A DNA stretch of 64,000 nt from Varroa destructor (taxonomy: Eukaryota > Arthropoda > Arachnida > Mesostigmata > Varroidae), in the NCBI RefSeq assembly GCF_002443255.2, contig NW_019211455.1, positions 36,609,472 through 36,673,471 on the forward strand. The letters run 5' to 3'. The position numbers and the translations under genes are program-made. Below the pieces are notes generated by a model. It worked only from the letters and a program-made list of their open reading frames with translations, did not search any database and was not told where the DNA came from. Positions 23,643 to 35,499 of the stretch are shown in pieces; the first letter of the stretch is position 1; each line of letters begins with the position of its first letter.

Positions 23643-26282
23643 TTATAGGTCCAACACAGGCACACTGGTGTCTTGTGGAGCCGGCGGAGGTGCTAATGAG
23701 AAGCCAATATGCCTTTTTTTCCGCCAGTTGTGATATTTGTTTAATGCTGCTTCAATCATCTCGGCCATATGCATCGTTAACTCCGAGTTTTGATAGTTTT
23801 GCTGAAGGTTCTCTTGAAATGGTATGAAACGACGATAGCGGAAGTTTTCAAGTGACGCTTTGGAATTCTCAAGCTTCTTTTCGAGTTCCCCGCTTGTAAC
23901 TGGAAAACAATGCCACAGATGACGTAGCAGTTCCGAAAGTTCCATTTGTACGTGCACTAGCTCACGGGCCACTGCTTCAGGAACGGCGCCCTTAACCTTG
24001 ACAGCACCCTTCTGACCGCCAGTAGTCTTCATGAGCAACCCACCTGGACTCAGATCTCCCAAAGCGGCCAAAGCAGCAGCGGACGGTAATAATGCTTGAC
24101 GTGGTGCAGGTGACCATCGGGAAACGATTGCTGAGATCGTCGTTAGTGCACCTTCTGCTTCTGCCATAGGGACATGATCTACCGCATCTGCAATTGGCCC
24201 CGTTTGATACTTGTCGGCTCGCTCTACAAAATTAATGAAAATATTAGTGTTTATACCGACTGCCTGAATTTGGAAGTAACAAAACCTGTGTTATAATGAA
24301 ATAGGATATACTCTAGCCTGCTTTAAAATATTCTTAACTTATCGACAATTAATCAGTTATACCAGATAATGTTATTTCAGTAAGGCAATTGTGCTATAAA
24401 ATAGCGTAAAATACAGACATTATTGAAGATTGATAATGCTGTACTACATGGTACTTTTAAAATATATTAATAGGCTCCTGGTATTTTGATGCTGATTTGT
24501 TTTTAATATGTATTAGCTGATAACGTTCTTGTGTAAATAATTATCGACCCTCCTTTCCATATCTATAAAGCACAATTTTGTTAATTCACTTGACCGAGAT
24601 ACGACAGTTGCTCTTAAGGCACCACTAACACCCTGCCTTTTGAAACAAATACTTTTTATAAACGTAATCACTTCCTAGGTACTTTATCTATTATTCTTGT
24701 ATGTTGTTAGTCTACATACTACACAAGTCGCCTTGAGATAAAGAAGAATATTTTTAGAATACGCCTTACAATAAACGTAGCCCTTAACAGTTCATTTAAT
24801 ATGAAGTACTTCTATCAATCTTGGTTATGTAATTTATAAATACGCAAAAAGCATGGCACAAAGCTAAACAGAAAAAATACTTTGTAAAAACGAATATATA
24901 TAAACATAAGCGACATCGAAGGAAGGTGGCCTGAATTATTTACTAAATGGTTATTTGTCCAAAGTAAAATCATACTACGCGGAACATTAATCGCGGAAAG
25001 CATTACCTAAATCAAGCCTGACCCCTGCCAGTGGTGGGTTCTCTAAGTCGGGGTAGTCAACCTTGTCCATAATTCGAGCTTTCTTAGCGTCCGCAGCTGA
25101 GCCTTCCTGTATACCCGAAGACTTTACGACCATAAGGGAGTGGTGATTGAAACGGCGAATGAGTGCTTGGTTTGGTGTCAGTTTCGAGGTATCCATGGTG
25201 GCAGGTGTGGATACTAGGTCTGAGAAATCAGTATCAGCGTGTAATCGAAGATCGAACAATGGGTTAGCCAAGGTCTTGCTGACGGCAGTGCGCATCTCGC
25301 TTTCGTCTTGACGCGAACACTCAGCAAACAAGTCCTTACTTCCCAACGTGAGACGATCCCTATGAAAGTAGTGTGACTGGAAGAAAGCTGTCCAGAACTC
25401 AGACTCGCTCATTCGATGCGGGACATAGTCGAGGTATTTCGCCTCTACAGCTGGGTACGTCTTAAAGATGTTGTCAATGGTGTCTGTTGTAAGATTATAT
25501 TTAAAGCCTGCCCCACCATCACTCGCTTCGGGTTTCACGTCTACGAGGAATGAACCGGTCACTCCAATTGGTTGCGGCGGCTCTTTTTTCGGCATGTACG
25601 TTTGCCAAAACTTTTCAGCCGGAATAATCTTTCCGACGACCAGATTTGTGTATAGCTCACATAGCTTAGGATCCTCTTGGAGAATCTTTTGCTTCTCTTC
25701 GAGATCATTCGATATCTTCTTTTTGAACTTAGGTAGCAGCTGCATGAGTAGATCCTTTACTTGATTACGGTCCGATATCTGCGCTTTTTGACCTTCGGGA
25801 TTGATGAATCGAAACGTCGTCGATTCATTGTTGTTCAAAACCACCTGCAACTGCACTTTGGCCTTGCCCTCTGATGAGATCTTTTGCAGCTTAATATCGG
25901 CGTAATTGTGCGAGATGGCCAAAACCTGAAATACATCAAACAAAAACATACATACTCTATATTGGAGCTTCTTTCTAGCTTGTTTACCATTGACTTTAAG
26001 AGCCAAGCAAGTGACTCAATTCATTGCTTTAAATACGGGTAGTGTATATAGAAACACCTGGTAAAAATTGATTGCACATCTACTGCAGCTCAACAGCGGC
26101 ACTTCTTTCATTGGCGTTGATATGAGTAAGATTTAGAGGTTGACGAAGTTCGTCCGTAGAGCACGCACCTCTTTGCCGTCGGGCATCCAAGCGACCCTGG
26201 ATGCCATGATGTAAAGCGCGCCGTCGTTTTTTTTGTGGCGGACATTGTTCATGACCAAGAGAACATCCTCACCTTTGCCCAT
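23643..26282 (-). CDS. GTF2H1: General transcription factor IIH subunit 1 (p62)
   Basis: Core TFIIH subunit acting in Pol II promoter opening and nucleotide excision repair; its PH-like domain contacts TFIIE, p53 and XPC in other species. Minus-strand coding exons are 26169-26282, 25007-25925 and 23643-24223, with phases 0 and 1 that match. The product is 537 residues, against 548 that I recall for human. It starts [20 protein letters not shown] directly after an acceptor-like tttttcag, so a 5' UTR intron is likely. Family matches run throughout: [19 protein letters not shown] (PH domain), [33 protein letters not shown] and GSKDLFAEC (BSD domains), [11 protein letters not shown], and a C-terminal region with [14 protein letters not shown] and IPFQENL. 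The last residues after [10 protein letters not shown] are a proline-rich extension. Nothing is broken. Confidence 0.96.
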
Positions 26283-29200
26283 CTGAAAAATGGACGAAAT
26301 AAAAACCTTGCAAAATACATTTTATCGAGGAGTAGCGTAACTTCAATAATATTAATCAAGTATCAAACGATAAAGGAATACATGAATATTGTCTTGAGCT
26401 TTTTTCTATAATACACTGAAACGCTAACCTAATAAGTAGGCCTTAAATACGCATATCTTCGCAGGCTTCGCCACTATCAGGGTACATACAAATCAAATCT
26501 AAGCATCTTAAAACAAATGTAAAATCACGTGTAGCACAAAATTTCAACCTGTACCAGTATTTCAAATTATTAGAAAATATTATGGAAACAATGATCAGCA
26601 TAAATTTCTCGTTTAATCGTAGAATGTGCGCTATTTAAAGAAAAATATGAGCCATGAGGATAGCGAAATGTACCTACCCGTTGCTTATACTATATTGTGT
26701 CTCATTTGATTTACTATTTTTAGTGCAATTTAAATTTCAGCTCTCAAAATTCTTGCTATTATTAAGACCTTTACAACGTTGTCCAAATCGAAAACACAGC
26801 TGCGCAAATCCGCATGAACGAAAGCACTCATTTTGTGCTATCTAAACGCAACCAAATTTAAACCAAATGAACTCAATCTAAATAGTCAAAACCACTCGAA
26901 TTTCAAACATGTTTAAAGGGCATTATTCAACAGCTGCTTGGTGATCTCTCCACCACTGAACAACTTATATCCATCCAAATCGCTGCAGAATTTTTTTTCC
27001 AATAAATTTGCTATAATAAATGCGATTTATTTTTCTGTTCGTGACCAGAATTCATTATCATGCCAAAACAAGTAATCCTTTAGTACCGTACCAATTATGA
27101 GAATACTAAATATTAGTACAATAATATATTGCATAATTATGGCTCAATAATTCATAATCAAAAGGGAATAAACTAAAATTATCCAAAGTAGTTATTTTAA
27201 ACTAACAAATAAATAAAAATTAAAATGAATATATTATTTTTTCAGTGACATTTAAATTTTATAGACAAACTTTGACATGTTCCTGTTTTTAGGGCAACGC
27301 GAGAACCTCCATAAAATATGTAAACACTGTGCGAATGGAAAACCAGTAACAAAATACTACATAAAAACTTTCACTTCAAAACTATCCAGCTGGAGACACT
27401 AACGATTTGTACAACGCATTAATTGAATTAACCGCCAATGCAGTCCACTGGAATATTCACTTCGCTGTAGAAGCGTATGTACACATTTGCGCGGCTGATA
27501 GATTTCTAAATAAACTGAGAGTTTTGTCAGGAACGCTCAATCATCTAGAAGCGGCTCATGCATGGTGATTTAAAATCGACAGCTTTATCATTTGTTTTGG
27601 CGAATGAACGTATCTCGGATTGCAGAAAAGGATTTCTTTCCCACTTCGGGCGGTCTACTAGCTAGAAGAAAAACACTTCTTGGTCAGTGCGCCCACTTGA
27701 GTATGTTGTTAAATAATCGTACCTGCCATATCACGTTGTTACGATTGACGTGATAAAGCAAATTAATGTAGGTGTCATCTGAGCAGTATGCGATAACTGG
27801 TGTCTTTCATGCTTGTCCTTAGAGTAGCGATATACAGACAGGACCACGCATCAATATCCTGACAAAAGGATGTTGTTTAACTTATGAAAATCTACAATAA
27901 GTTCGTGCGCACCCTTTATTGAGAGAATCGTCGAACTGTTATATACCACATTGACCGCATGGTAGAAGTTCAGTTGCATGTTGAGAAATCAGAAACTTCG
28001 TAGATTTGATGTCTTTCCAACATGGATGTTGAATGTTGGTCGTAGAAGTTTATTTAACAACAATTCATGATAATTTGGAATAGGTATCTTGCATATATAA
28101 TATTTACTTTTTGTAGAACACTAATAGTGTAAATAGATGTTTAACGATCTCTTCGGTTATAAGCCAAATGATGCAGTAGTCAGAAAAACCTGGCATGTAT
28201 GCAACGATTTGAAATAATTATCGAGTCCTTTTATCATAGATAAACCGCGTTGATTAAAAATCTTGCCATTAGAGGTAAGCTAGCTACCTTTTTTAACAAA
28301 GTTATAATAATAGGGGTAAAATATTACTACAATTTATAAGAGCTGAAATTGGTCAGCATTACACAGGCAGCACTAACGATGCAAAAATATTGGTGCAGTG
28401 AGGTTTCTGTCTTAGTAAGAAAAAAGGCTGTCATTTTTTCGATACTGTTATTAAGTATTTCTTCAGATGGCTGGCTTCAAAGTGGAATTCGGACTCTGCC
28501 AGATTTACCGTAATATAAATAAAATAATAACCTCGGTTTACCAACAAGGCTTAATTATCATGTTCATCAGATGAACCCTTTCGTCTTAATTTTTTTCCAT
28601 GACTCATTTTATTCCTTATGTTACACGCATCGGTACCATTGTTATAGCAGTACTTCAAGGATTTGCTTAAGTACGGGGCTCAAAAGCAATCTGAGAGCAT
28701 GCAAAGAGAACTGATTTCATCGCATTGCCTATCGCGCGGATTTTTTCATTAAGGTTAAGGTTCGTCTATGTCCAGATTAGTACCTAAAACGCTCCTGCGT
28801 TTATACGGTTACTAAAGAAGCATATACCGCTGCAGCATCGTGCGACCAAAGCTTTCTCTTACAATCAAAACTAACTTCAGGCTTGTCGGTTAAATAAATG
28901 TTTTAAGTTCTACCATTGCCGATTACCTTATTAGGTTATTGATTAGCTATAAATATTTCCAGTTTTTGAGTTCAGCACTGATGTTAGGTTATGTATAGTT
29001 AGGTGGCCCCAACACGAAACGAACTGTGTCTAAGCTTAGTTTCGAGCTTAAACCACTGTACATCGCTTTACGTTTCGTTTTACTTAAAAATAAACGTTTC
29101 GAGTTTAATGCCCACTACTGCGGTTAAGCACTCCTTTAGATAGCTAGCTTACGGCACGAATAGAAGCGTGTCTACGCCTGATTCCAAACCAAGATCATTC

Positions 29201-30838
29201 TCTGTCAGTAAGTTTCGTAGGTCAGCACATCACAGGGACTAGAGTTAGAGATACCGCCTACAACTTAGCAGCAGACGATGCTAGGTTGTCTGCTAATAAC
29301 CCTATAGGTGCTTTAGAAGGAGCGTTGATTCCCATGTACATGTGCATAAAGTTGGAAATTGAGTGCGCCCGGCTATCGCATGTTGAGAATGTTAGCAACA
29401 AAGAGCTTCATTAAGTATCTTCTCGTAGTAAGTAAGATTATTCTTTTAAACCAAATTAACACTTTGTAATTGTATATATTTCTCTTCGTTTTCGATAAAA
29501 TAAATTTTAATAATGAGGGCGTATAATTTTGGCCCACTGATCTTATATAATATCTCTAGGTACTAATTAGCACTATCAAAAATAATTTATGACGAATGCC
29601 TTTTAACGAAGCTCCTGCTAGGAACTTCTATAACTGTTTTCTCTCTGTTAGAAAAAATGATAAAGTAATCAATTGCCTTTGCTTACCTTCTCGCGAAAGG
29701 GATAGCACATGAGAGTATATGTACACTATCATCGCGTATTAATTAAATATAAAAAATTGGGTTTTTTATACATTATATANNNNNNNNNNNNNNNNNNNNN
29801 NNNNNNNNNNNNNNNNNNNNNNNNNNNNNNNNNNNNNNNNNNNNNNNNNNNNNNNNNNNNNNNNNNNNNNNNNNNNNNNATAAAACTGTACATTTATAAT
29901 AAATCTGTACAATTAACCAAACACTGATCTCTTAGTGGTAATTACTAACTAACTTTAGAGTCTAATCAGAGTCGAGGCAGAAATTTATCATTCACCTGTG
30001 TTTAGCAATCCGTGGTTTTTTGTTCCATTTTTAAACCATATAAGCAACTACTTGAACGCTAACATAGATCCCCTATTTATTAGTAGAATAGGTATAAGAA
30101 ATTTTTAATTACTCGAATAAAACTTGAAAGATTAAAAAGTGACATTGTTGTGTATACTTGCATCGAAGTTGAGCCTTGAATCTTTGATAACTGTCGCTTT
30201 CGTTACAGCAAAGCTCATTACTTGCTCATTAATTACACTATATTTGTCATTATTAAGATACTTATAAACATTAAAAAATTTGATTCTTATTCTTTACTTC
30301 CTTCTAGATATTCAACTGCTTTTTGCAAAGATATCTGCATCATTGTGATGCCTTTTCGATAACTCGGCGAGGTGTTATAATAGGAATCCTTTGGAGTATT
30401 TTTAGTTGTGTTTGAGAAGCAGATTCTTCATTCAGTGCCTAAATTCCTCGATTTTTATGTTTAAAGCTTAACTCTTCCATGGCAGTAGATCACTGCGTAC
30501 CTTCCTACACATTATGTAAATTTGAAAAACTATTATTAACCTATATTCGCTAAAATGTCATGAATATAGTTGAAATCTATTAAAAAATCATTGTAATGCT
30601 TAGTTCAAGTATTATATTTGTCGCTCACTTTAACATACTGTTTCTCATAATTTAGAAGCACAAATTATATTTTCTTGAAGTAGAATTTTGCGTATCATTC
30701 ATTAACAGGGATTTTCTGTACAGCCCTACAGATTTTTTTGGATGAAAACTTCTTAACTATTAAAATGTTAAACAAATGCTACTCTTATAATTTTGAAATG
30801 TACTTTTTCCTTTAATAAAGTCTACGTTGGAATTCCAG
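26283..30838. other. Intergenic region between divergent GTF2H1 and mtSSB
   Basis: About 4.5 kb, AT-rich, with no frame I recognise. It must contain both promoters, a likely non-coding first exon of GTF2H1, and the missing first exon of mtSSB. It includes the assembly gap at 29780-29879, so some content is unknown. Confidence 0.5.
29780..29879. other. Assembly gap (100 N)
   Basis: Exactly 100 N bases, a conventional placeholder of unknown true length. The flanks are AT-rich (tatata on the left). Confidence 0.99.
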
Positions 30839-33275
30839 AGACCTGTGATCATACCACAATGCCGGCAGATGTGCAGTGGACAAGAACCGCCAGCGAAAGT
30901 TGTTTCGAATCTTGAAAAGTGTAAGTTAAATAAGCTAATTACTGCCTTTGTTTGCATTCAAACTCTCATTTTCGTATATGACACGAAAGAACGCTTTTTG
31001 TACCTAAATATGCAGAACTATGATATATATTTCCATTGCGACATTTCGTCAAAAATATTTCTGATCCACTCATAATGCATTGCCCTAAGAGAACTACAAA
31101 GTTACTATCGAGCTGGCATTTCACACGTAAATACAATGTTCACATGTATTTTCTTTCGCTTTATCTATTTCTTCTGTTATGCTGGCTGCAACGTGCTAAT
31201 GGAAAACATGCTTCAGAGGGAAACATATGCCTGAAACAAATAGCCTGAAAGTAGGCTTTTTACTCGTTCTGTAAAGAATCAAACAAAGGCATTCGGGTGT
31301 CCCCTTGTGCGTGCAATTTACGTATTGCGAGTGGTACTATACGTTGTGTATAAATAGGTATATTTAGTAAATAAGTAGGTATATACGTAGTGTATCGTGC
31401 CTTCTGCCTGTGTAGTTTAACTAAACGTTTCTTTTTATCGTAATTAGCAATCAACCGCATTACCCTTTTGGGCCGAGTGGGTATTGATCCTCAGCTTCGA
31501 GGGAGCGATGCGAGTCCCGTCGTTGTATTCACTCTAGCGACGAATCATAACTATCGGTAAGCGCTTCACATTTCTCCCTGAATTCCTTCACGAAAGAAAG
31601 CTTTCTTACAAAACTAAATAATTGTTCCACCCTTACATTGTTATTTTCTCTCTGTATGTGGTATTGTGAGTCAGTCTTTCATTTACTCTATTTAATTTCA
31701 CAGACCTGATCTCCTTATAGCATTTTGCACTTATCGTATACTTATGAGAGAACCCAGATTGCCACAGATATATTTCAAAATCACATACATTATTTCTTCA
31801 CACTTATTTTGGTGATATAGTAATCAATCTTGCGCCGCCATCATTCTATAATAACAATTATGTGTTTATAGTACTCGTCTTAGTGTATTAGTTGTCTATG
31901 ACTAAACGCGACACTTATCCTTCACCCTGGCTGAGCTGTAAACCTCCATGTATTTTCATATATTTTTTGTAGAACAAACGATGTCAATAAACAATAAATA
32001 GTGCAGCATTCCTATCTACAGATTTGCTTAGCTCCAAATAACTGAACGTCTATAGGAATGATTACACAAGCATAGACCTAGTTTTTTTTATAGTTGTTTT
32101 TGATACCCAAGCAATACCCATACTCACGACAACGGTGATACAGCTTCTGTTTCTGCAGAATACATTTTACATTCAAGTGAAAATATATAAACTATTTTTG
32201 TATCTGGCGCTTATAATCTTATATATTGATGATTCCAAATAAAATTGTTTAGAGGCGCATTGTGTATGTGTGTAAGGCTACTGGATGAATAATTCGGACA
32301 TTTCTTGACCTGAAACGTTCTACCTTCTCCCAGAATGTGTTATCTTACCACACAAAGCCAATGGTTAGGAGCTACAACTACATAAAATGAAGCATCTTTT
32401 CAAATAAATGTCTGTAGGCTTCTTTGTGTTCCACTTCCTTTCAATACCAGTAAGGAAGTACTATTTCATCGATTTTTCGCCATTCTTCGATGAGTTTTGT
32501 TATCCATTTTAGTTTCGAGACGGGAGAAATTCAACAAAAGACTGAGTGGCACCGTATTTCAATATTCAAGCCGCATTTACGTACTACTGTTTCACAAAAT
32601 GTAAGAAAGGGTCACCGCGTTTTTATTGATGGAAGGCTTGTCTACGGAGAAATCATCGACGCCAGGGGTCTAGCTCATACAACATCTACAATTGTCGCTT
32701 GTAAGTGTATTTTTGACCTATCGTTAGAAATATGAAAAACGTTGCCATAGGAAAGTTTGATCAGGTTACTAAGTAATAGAAAACCCAATCACGGTCAAGA
32801 GCACCCATGCGTTTTGCCAATTTGGCAGTGTAGTACCACCTTTCGTGTAAAATTCTTACTTATAACTATATATTGTACCGACGATGCACTATTATCGGGA
32901 CAAATGCTATTTTTTCGAGTAATACATCGTCCTTATAAGGGTCACCGCGTGAAGTGCTTAGGGTTATGGGCATGGGCCGTAACGATATTCGTATTATCGA
33001 TACAAATTACTTAATATGTTCTCAAAAGAATATTATTATACTAACAAGATCGAACCAGTTAGAATTGTCTAAATTATTGTAAGTCCGAACGTTGAACTAG
33101 GAATAGATCTTTTGGAGTGATTTTTACTTTTCATATTTAAATACGCTTTCATCGTTGTGATAGATTTCGGGTGAGGTGTTTAAGACATCATCCCTTTAAG
33201 TAACGAACCATTTTTCTTACTTCATATTTATTTCCAGCGGATGTGATTTGCTTTGGTGCTAGTCCAGAAGCATGA
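30839..33275 (+). CDS. SSBP1: Mitochondrial single-stranded DNA-binding protein
   Basis: Nuclear gene for the mitochondrial SSB that coats single-stranded mtDNA and stimulates the Twinkle helicase and Pol gamma. Plus-strand exons are 30839-30920, 31448-31556, 32513-32700 and 33238-33275, with phases 1, 2, 1 that all match. The protein reads RPVIIPQCRQMCSG (presequence), then SINRITLLGRVGIDPQLRG, SPVVVFTLATNHNY, ETGEIQQKTEWHRISIFKPH, VRKGHRVFIDGRLVYGEI and TSTIVASDVICFG, ending at TGA 33273-33275. This is the OB fold in order, with the conserved LLGRVG, QKT-WHRI and GRL-YGEI strands. About 138 residues are visible. Exon 30839 has no in-frame ATG; in the vertebrate protein RPV follows MFR, so a short exon with the start codon is missing upstream or in the gap. 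The sequence after IVASDV is short and non-acidic compared with the vertebrate protein. Confidence 0.94.
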
Positions 33276-33449
33276 CAGAAACAGGAAGAAAAGATGAGTT
33301 GATATAGATTACAATAGAATTCTCATACAAGAATGGTCGTCCTGGAATGAAAGTGTTATCCACTCAAATACTATTATGCTACTGTGCCTGTGATGTATCT
33401 TTAAAAAACCTTTAGCAGATGTACTGTATTGTAATATTACATAATATAT

Positions 33450-33455
33450 AATAAA
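33450..33455 (+). terminator. SSBP1: Polyadenylation signal AATAAA for mtSSB
   Basis: AATAAA about 175 nt after the mtSSB stop codon, in AT-rich sequence and followed by a T-rich stretch, a typical distance for this class of gene. Confidence 0.6.
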
Positions 33456-33774
33456 GTTCATACAAAGTACGTTTTTTCTATATCATCCTCAGATTTATTT
33501 GAGGAGCGAAATAGCAAAGCGTCTCGGCGTAACTTACATTCATATCAGCCATTATTAATGCAAAGTAATGAGAATTTTACCTAATATAACAGCATGCAAT
33601 TTTCGATTTGCCTTTCTTGAGCAAGTTAGATATAGAGGCCATGTTACGATGACAAAACTCTTATGCCACGGCAGTTGATATTTCTGATACCTCATATGTC
33701 ATAGACGCGGTACTTTGCGTGACAGCCACTAAATCTCAAAGAAAAGAGGCACTTTTAATTTGCCACAAAAGTTT

Positions 33775-33824
33775 TCTCTATCGCACGAAACAGGAAAATA
33801 TTTTCCTGTTTCGTGCGATAGAGA
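33775..33824. repeat. 50-bp perfect non-simple palindrome
   Basis: The sequence is its own reverse complement over all 50 bases, with no spacer: the 24-base left arm starts tctctatcgcacgaaacagg, the centre is the dinucleotide ta, and the right arm ends cgtgcgatagaga. Unlike the AT palindromes, the arms are complex sequence, so chance is very unlikely. It lies about 320 bp past the mtSSB polyadenylation signal. No flanking target-site duplication is obvious. It could be a tiny foldback element, a cruciform site, or an artefact of assembly or library fold-back. Confidence 0.97.
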
Positions 33825-35499
33825 TGGATCGGATGCGGAGATCTTTTGTTTTACAGTGTTTTAGAAACGGCACCATCTATATGTTCTAAATTATATTTTT
33901 TTCTAGAATTGGTGAAACCTTCTGAAATTACACAGGTAAGTTGCTTTCAGCTTGCTTTGCTTTTATAAACGTTTTCAACGTGACACTAATAATTTTCAAA
34001 GTAGAGGAAGGGTTCGGGCTGTGATAATTGCTTCATTGAAAAAAAACACCATGTAAAAATATGTTTGTCTAGCCTGTGCTCGATAAGTAAATTTCACAAT
34101 CCTATTTTTTTTTTAATTATACCTATGTAACGCATAGCGAAATATTTTTTTTAGGCCAGATTGTTATTGGTTATGTCAATTTAAAAACACATCTCTAATC
34201 GTCGTTGATCTCATCTCAGATTTCAAACATTTACAACAAGTAAAGCAAAACACAAAGCATCGATATAGAAAAATTAGTTTTTATTGAATGATGAACCATG
34301 AGCTAAACTCATGTTTAAATATACATTGGTTTTTGCTACAGAAATATCTTTTTAAACACTATTTGAATTCCGAAAAAAAAAAACTGTATAAGCGAAGAAA
34401 GTGATACTGAATATTATAGTTACAAAATGTAACTAGTAGAACTTCAGATAAAATATTATTATTGATAAATAAAGAAAAATACAAACAGTAACTGGTTCGG
34501 TTCAGCTTGTGCCAGTTTGCCTGCCTACCTATCTACCTGCGGTGTTTTATTTTCCTCGTGGTATATTTATGAAACATTATCGAACAGGTGGCATATGGGC
34601 AAAACTTACCTTTTATGTTAAGTATCACAAACAAAGAATTGCTGTCTTCTTGCTGAACACACACCACTGGCCATAAGCGTCACAAGCGATATATTAATAA
34701 GTATTCTAGAGCTGAAAGTACTGCTCAAGAATACTTAAATTACATGTAGGACTTAAATGGAGCAGCCCACGACGATTAAGAATCGGGGTGCGCTGCTACA
34801 CCACTTATATTTCAATTTATTAGTTTGCTATTGTCTCGTCACAATGCCTTTCTGCTCTTGCAAAGTATTTTACACACGCACAGAGCATTCATAACGATTT
34901 CACAACATAAGCACCTAAATTTCCCAGTTGCTCTTGCTGTGATCATAAATCAAACGGAACTCACGTAGAAACGTCCATCCTTCGCGATATTCAATAATCA
35001 GTACACATAGCACAGCATGTCTATCTTTATAGGTAGAGGTAGATCGCGCTGTCCTGTACGTAGGCAACAGACCTGCAAACAAATTATGATGCTGCACTTT
35101 GGATTTTTTTGCCGCACAAGAGGCAACATAACTGCGTTGCTTGCTTTTGCAGCAGGAGAATGTATTAAAAGAATACTGCGTTCCCAATTCCTGGATGCAT
35201 TCGCTCGCGAAGGGCGGACAAATAGTACTTATTTTTTCTCGTATATAAGGATTACAGTGTTAACGTGACAATATCAAACACAACATCAACCCTTAATACA
35301 ATTCGACACAGATGCCGTAAAGGGATTTCAGTTCTATTCACTACTATTATCCGCCGTGTCATACATGTCATTGGCGGAGCTGAAACAGTAGCGACCTTTG
35401 GATTCCCTAGCCATAGGTTTAGTCATTTGAGTCACCGGGCACACTCTTCCATATACCATAGAATTATTACATCATTCTCTAAAAAAAAAAAAAACTGTT

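Larger units (their letters stand above)
33276..35499. other. Convergent 3' region of mtSSB and DHX9
   Basis: 2.2 kb between facing stop codons. It holds the mtSSB polyadenylation signal, the perfect palindrome at 33775-33824, and a minus-strand AATAAA (TTTATT at 34816-34821) that could serve DHX9. Short frames at 34915-35268 on both strands are not recognisable. Confidence 0.5.

Noticed and set aside
32606..32952. Shared aagggtcaccgcgt in the mtSSB exon and the following intron
   Set aside because: Only 14 bases match, with no extended similarity; a partial exon duplication is not supported.
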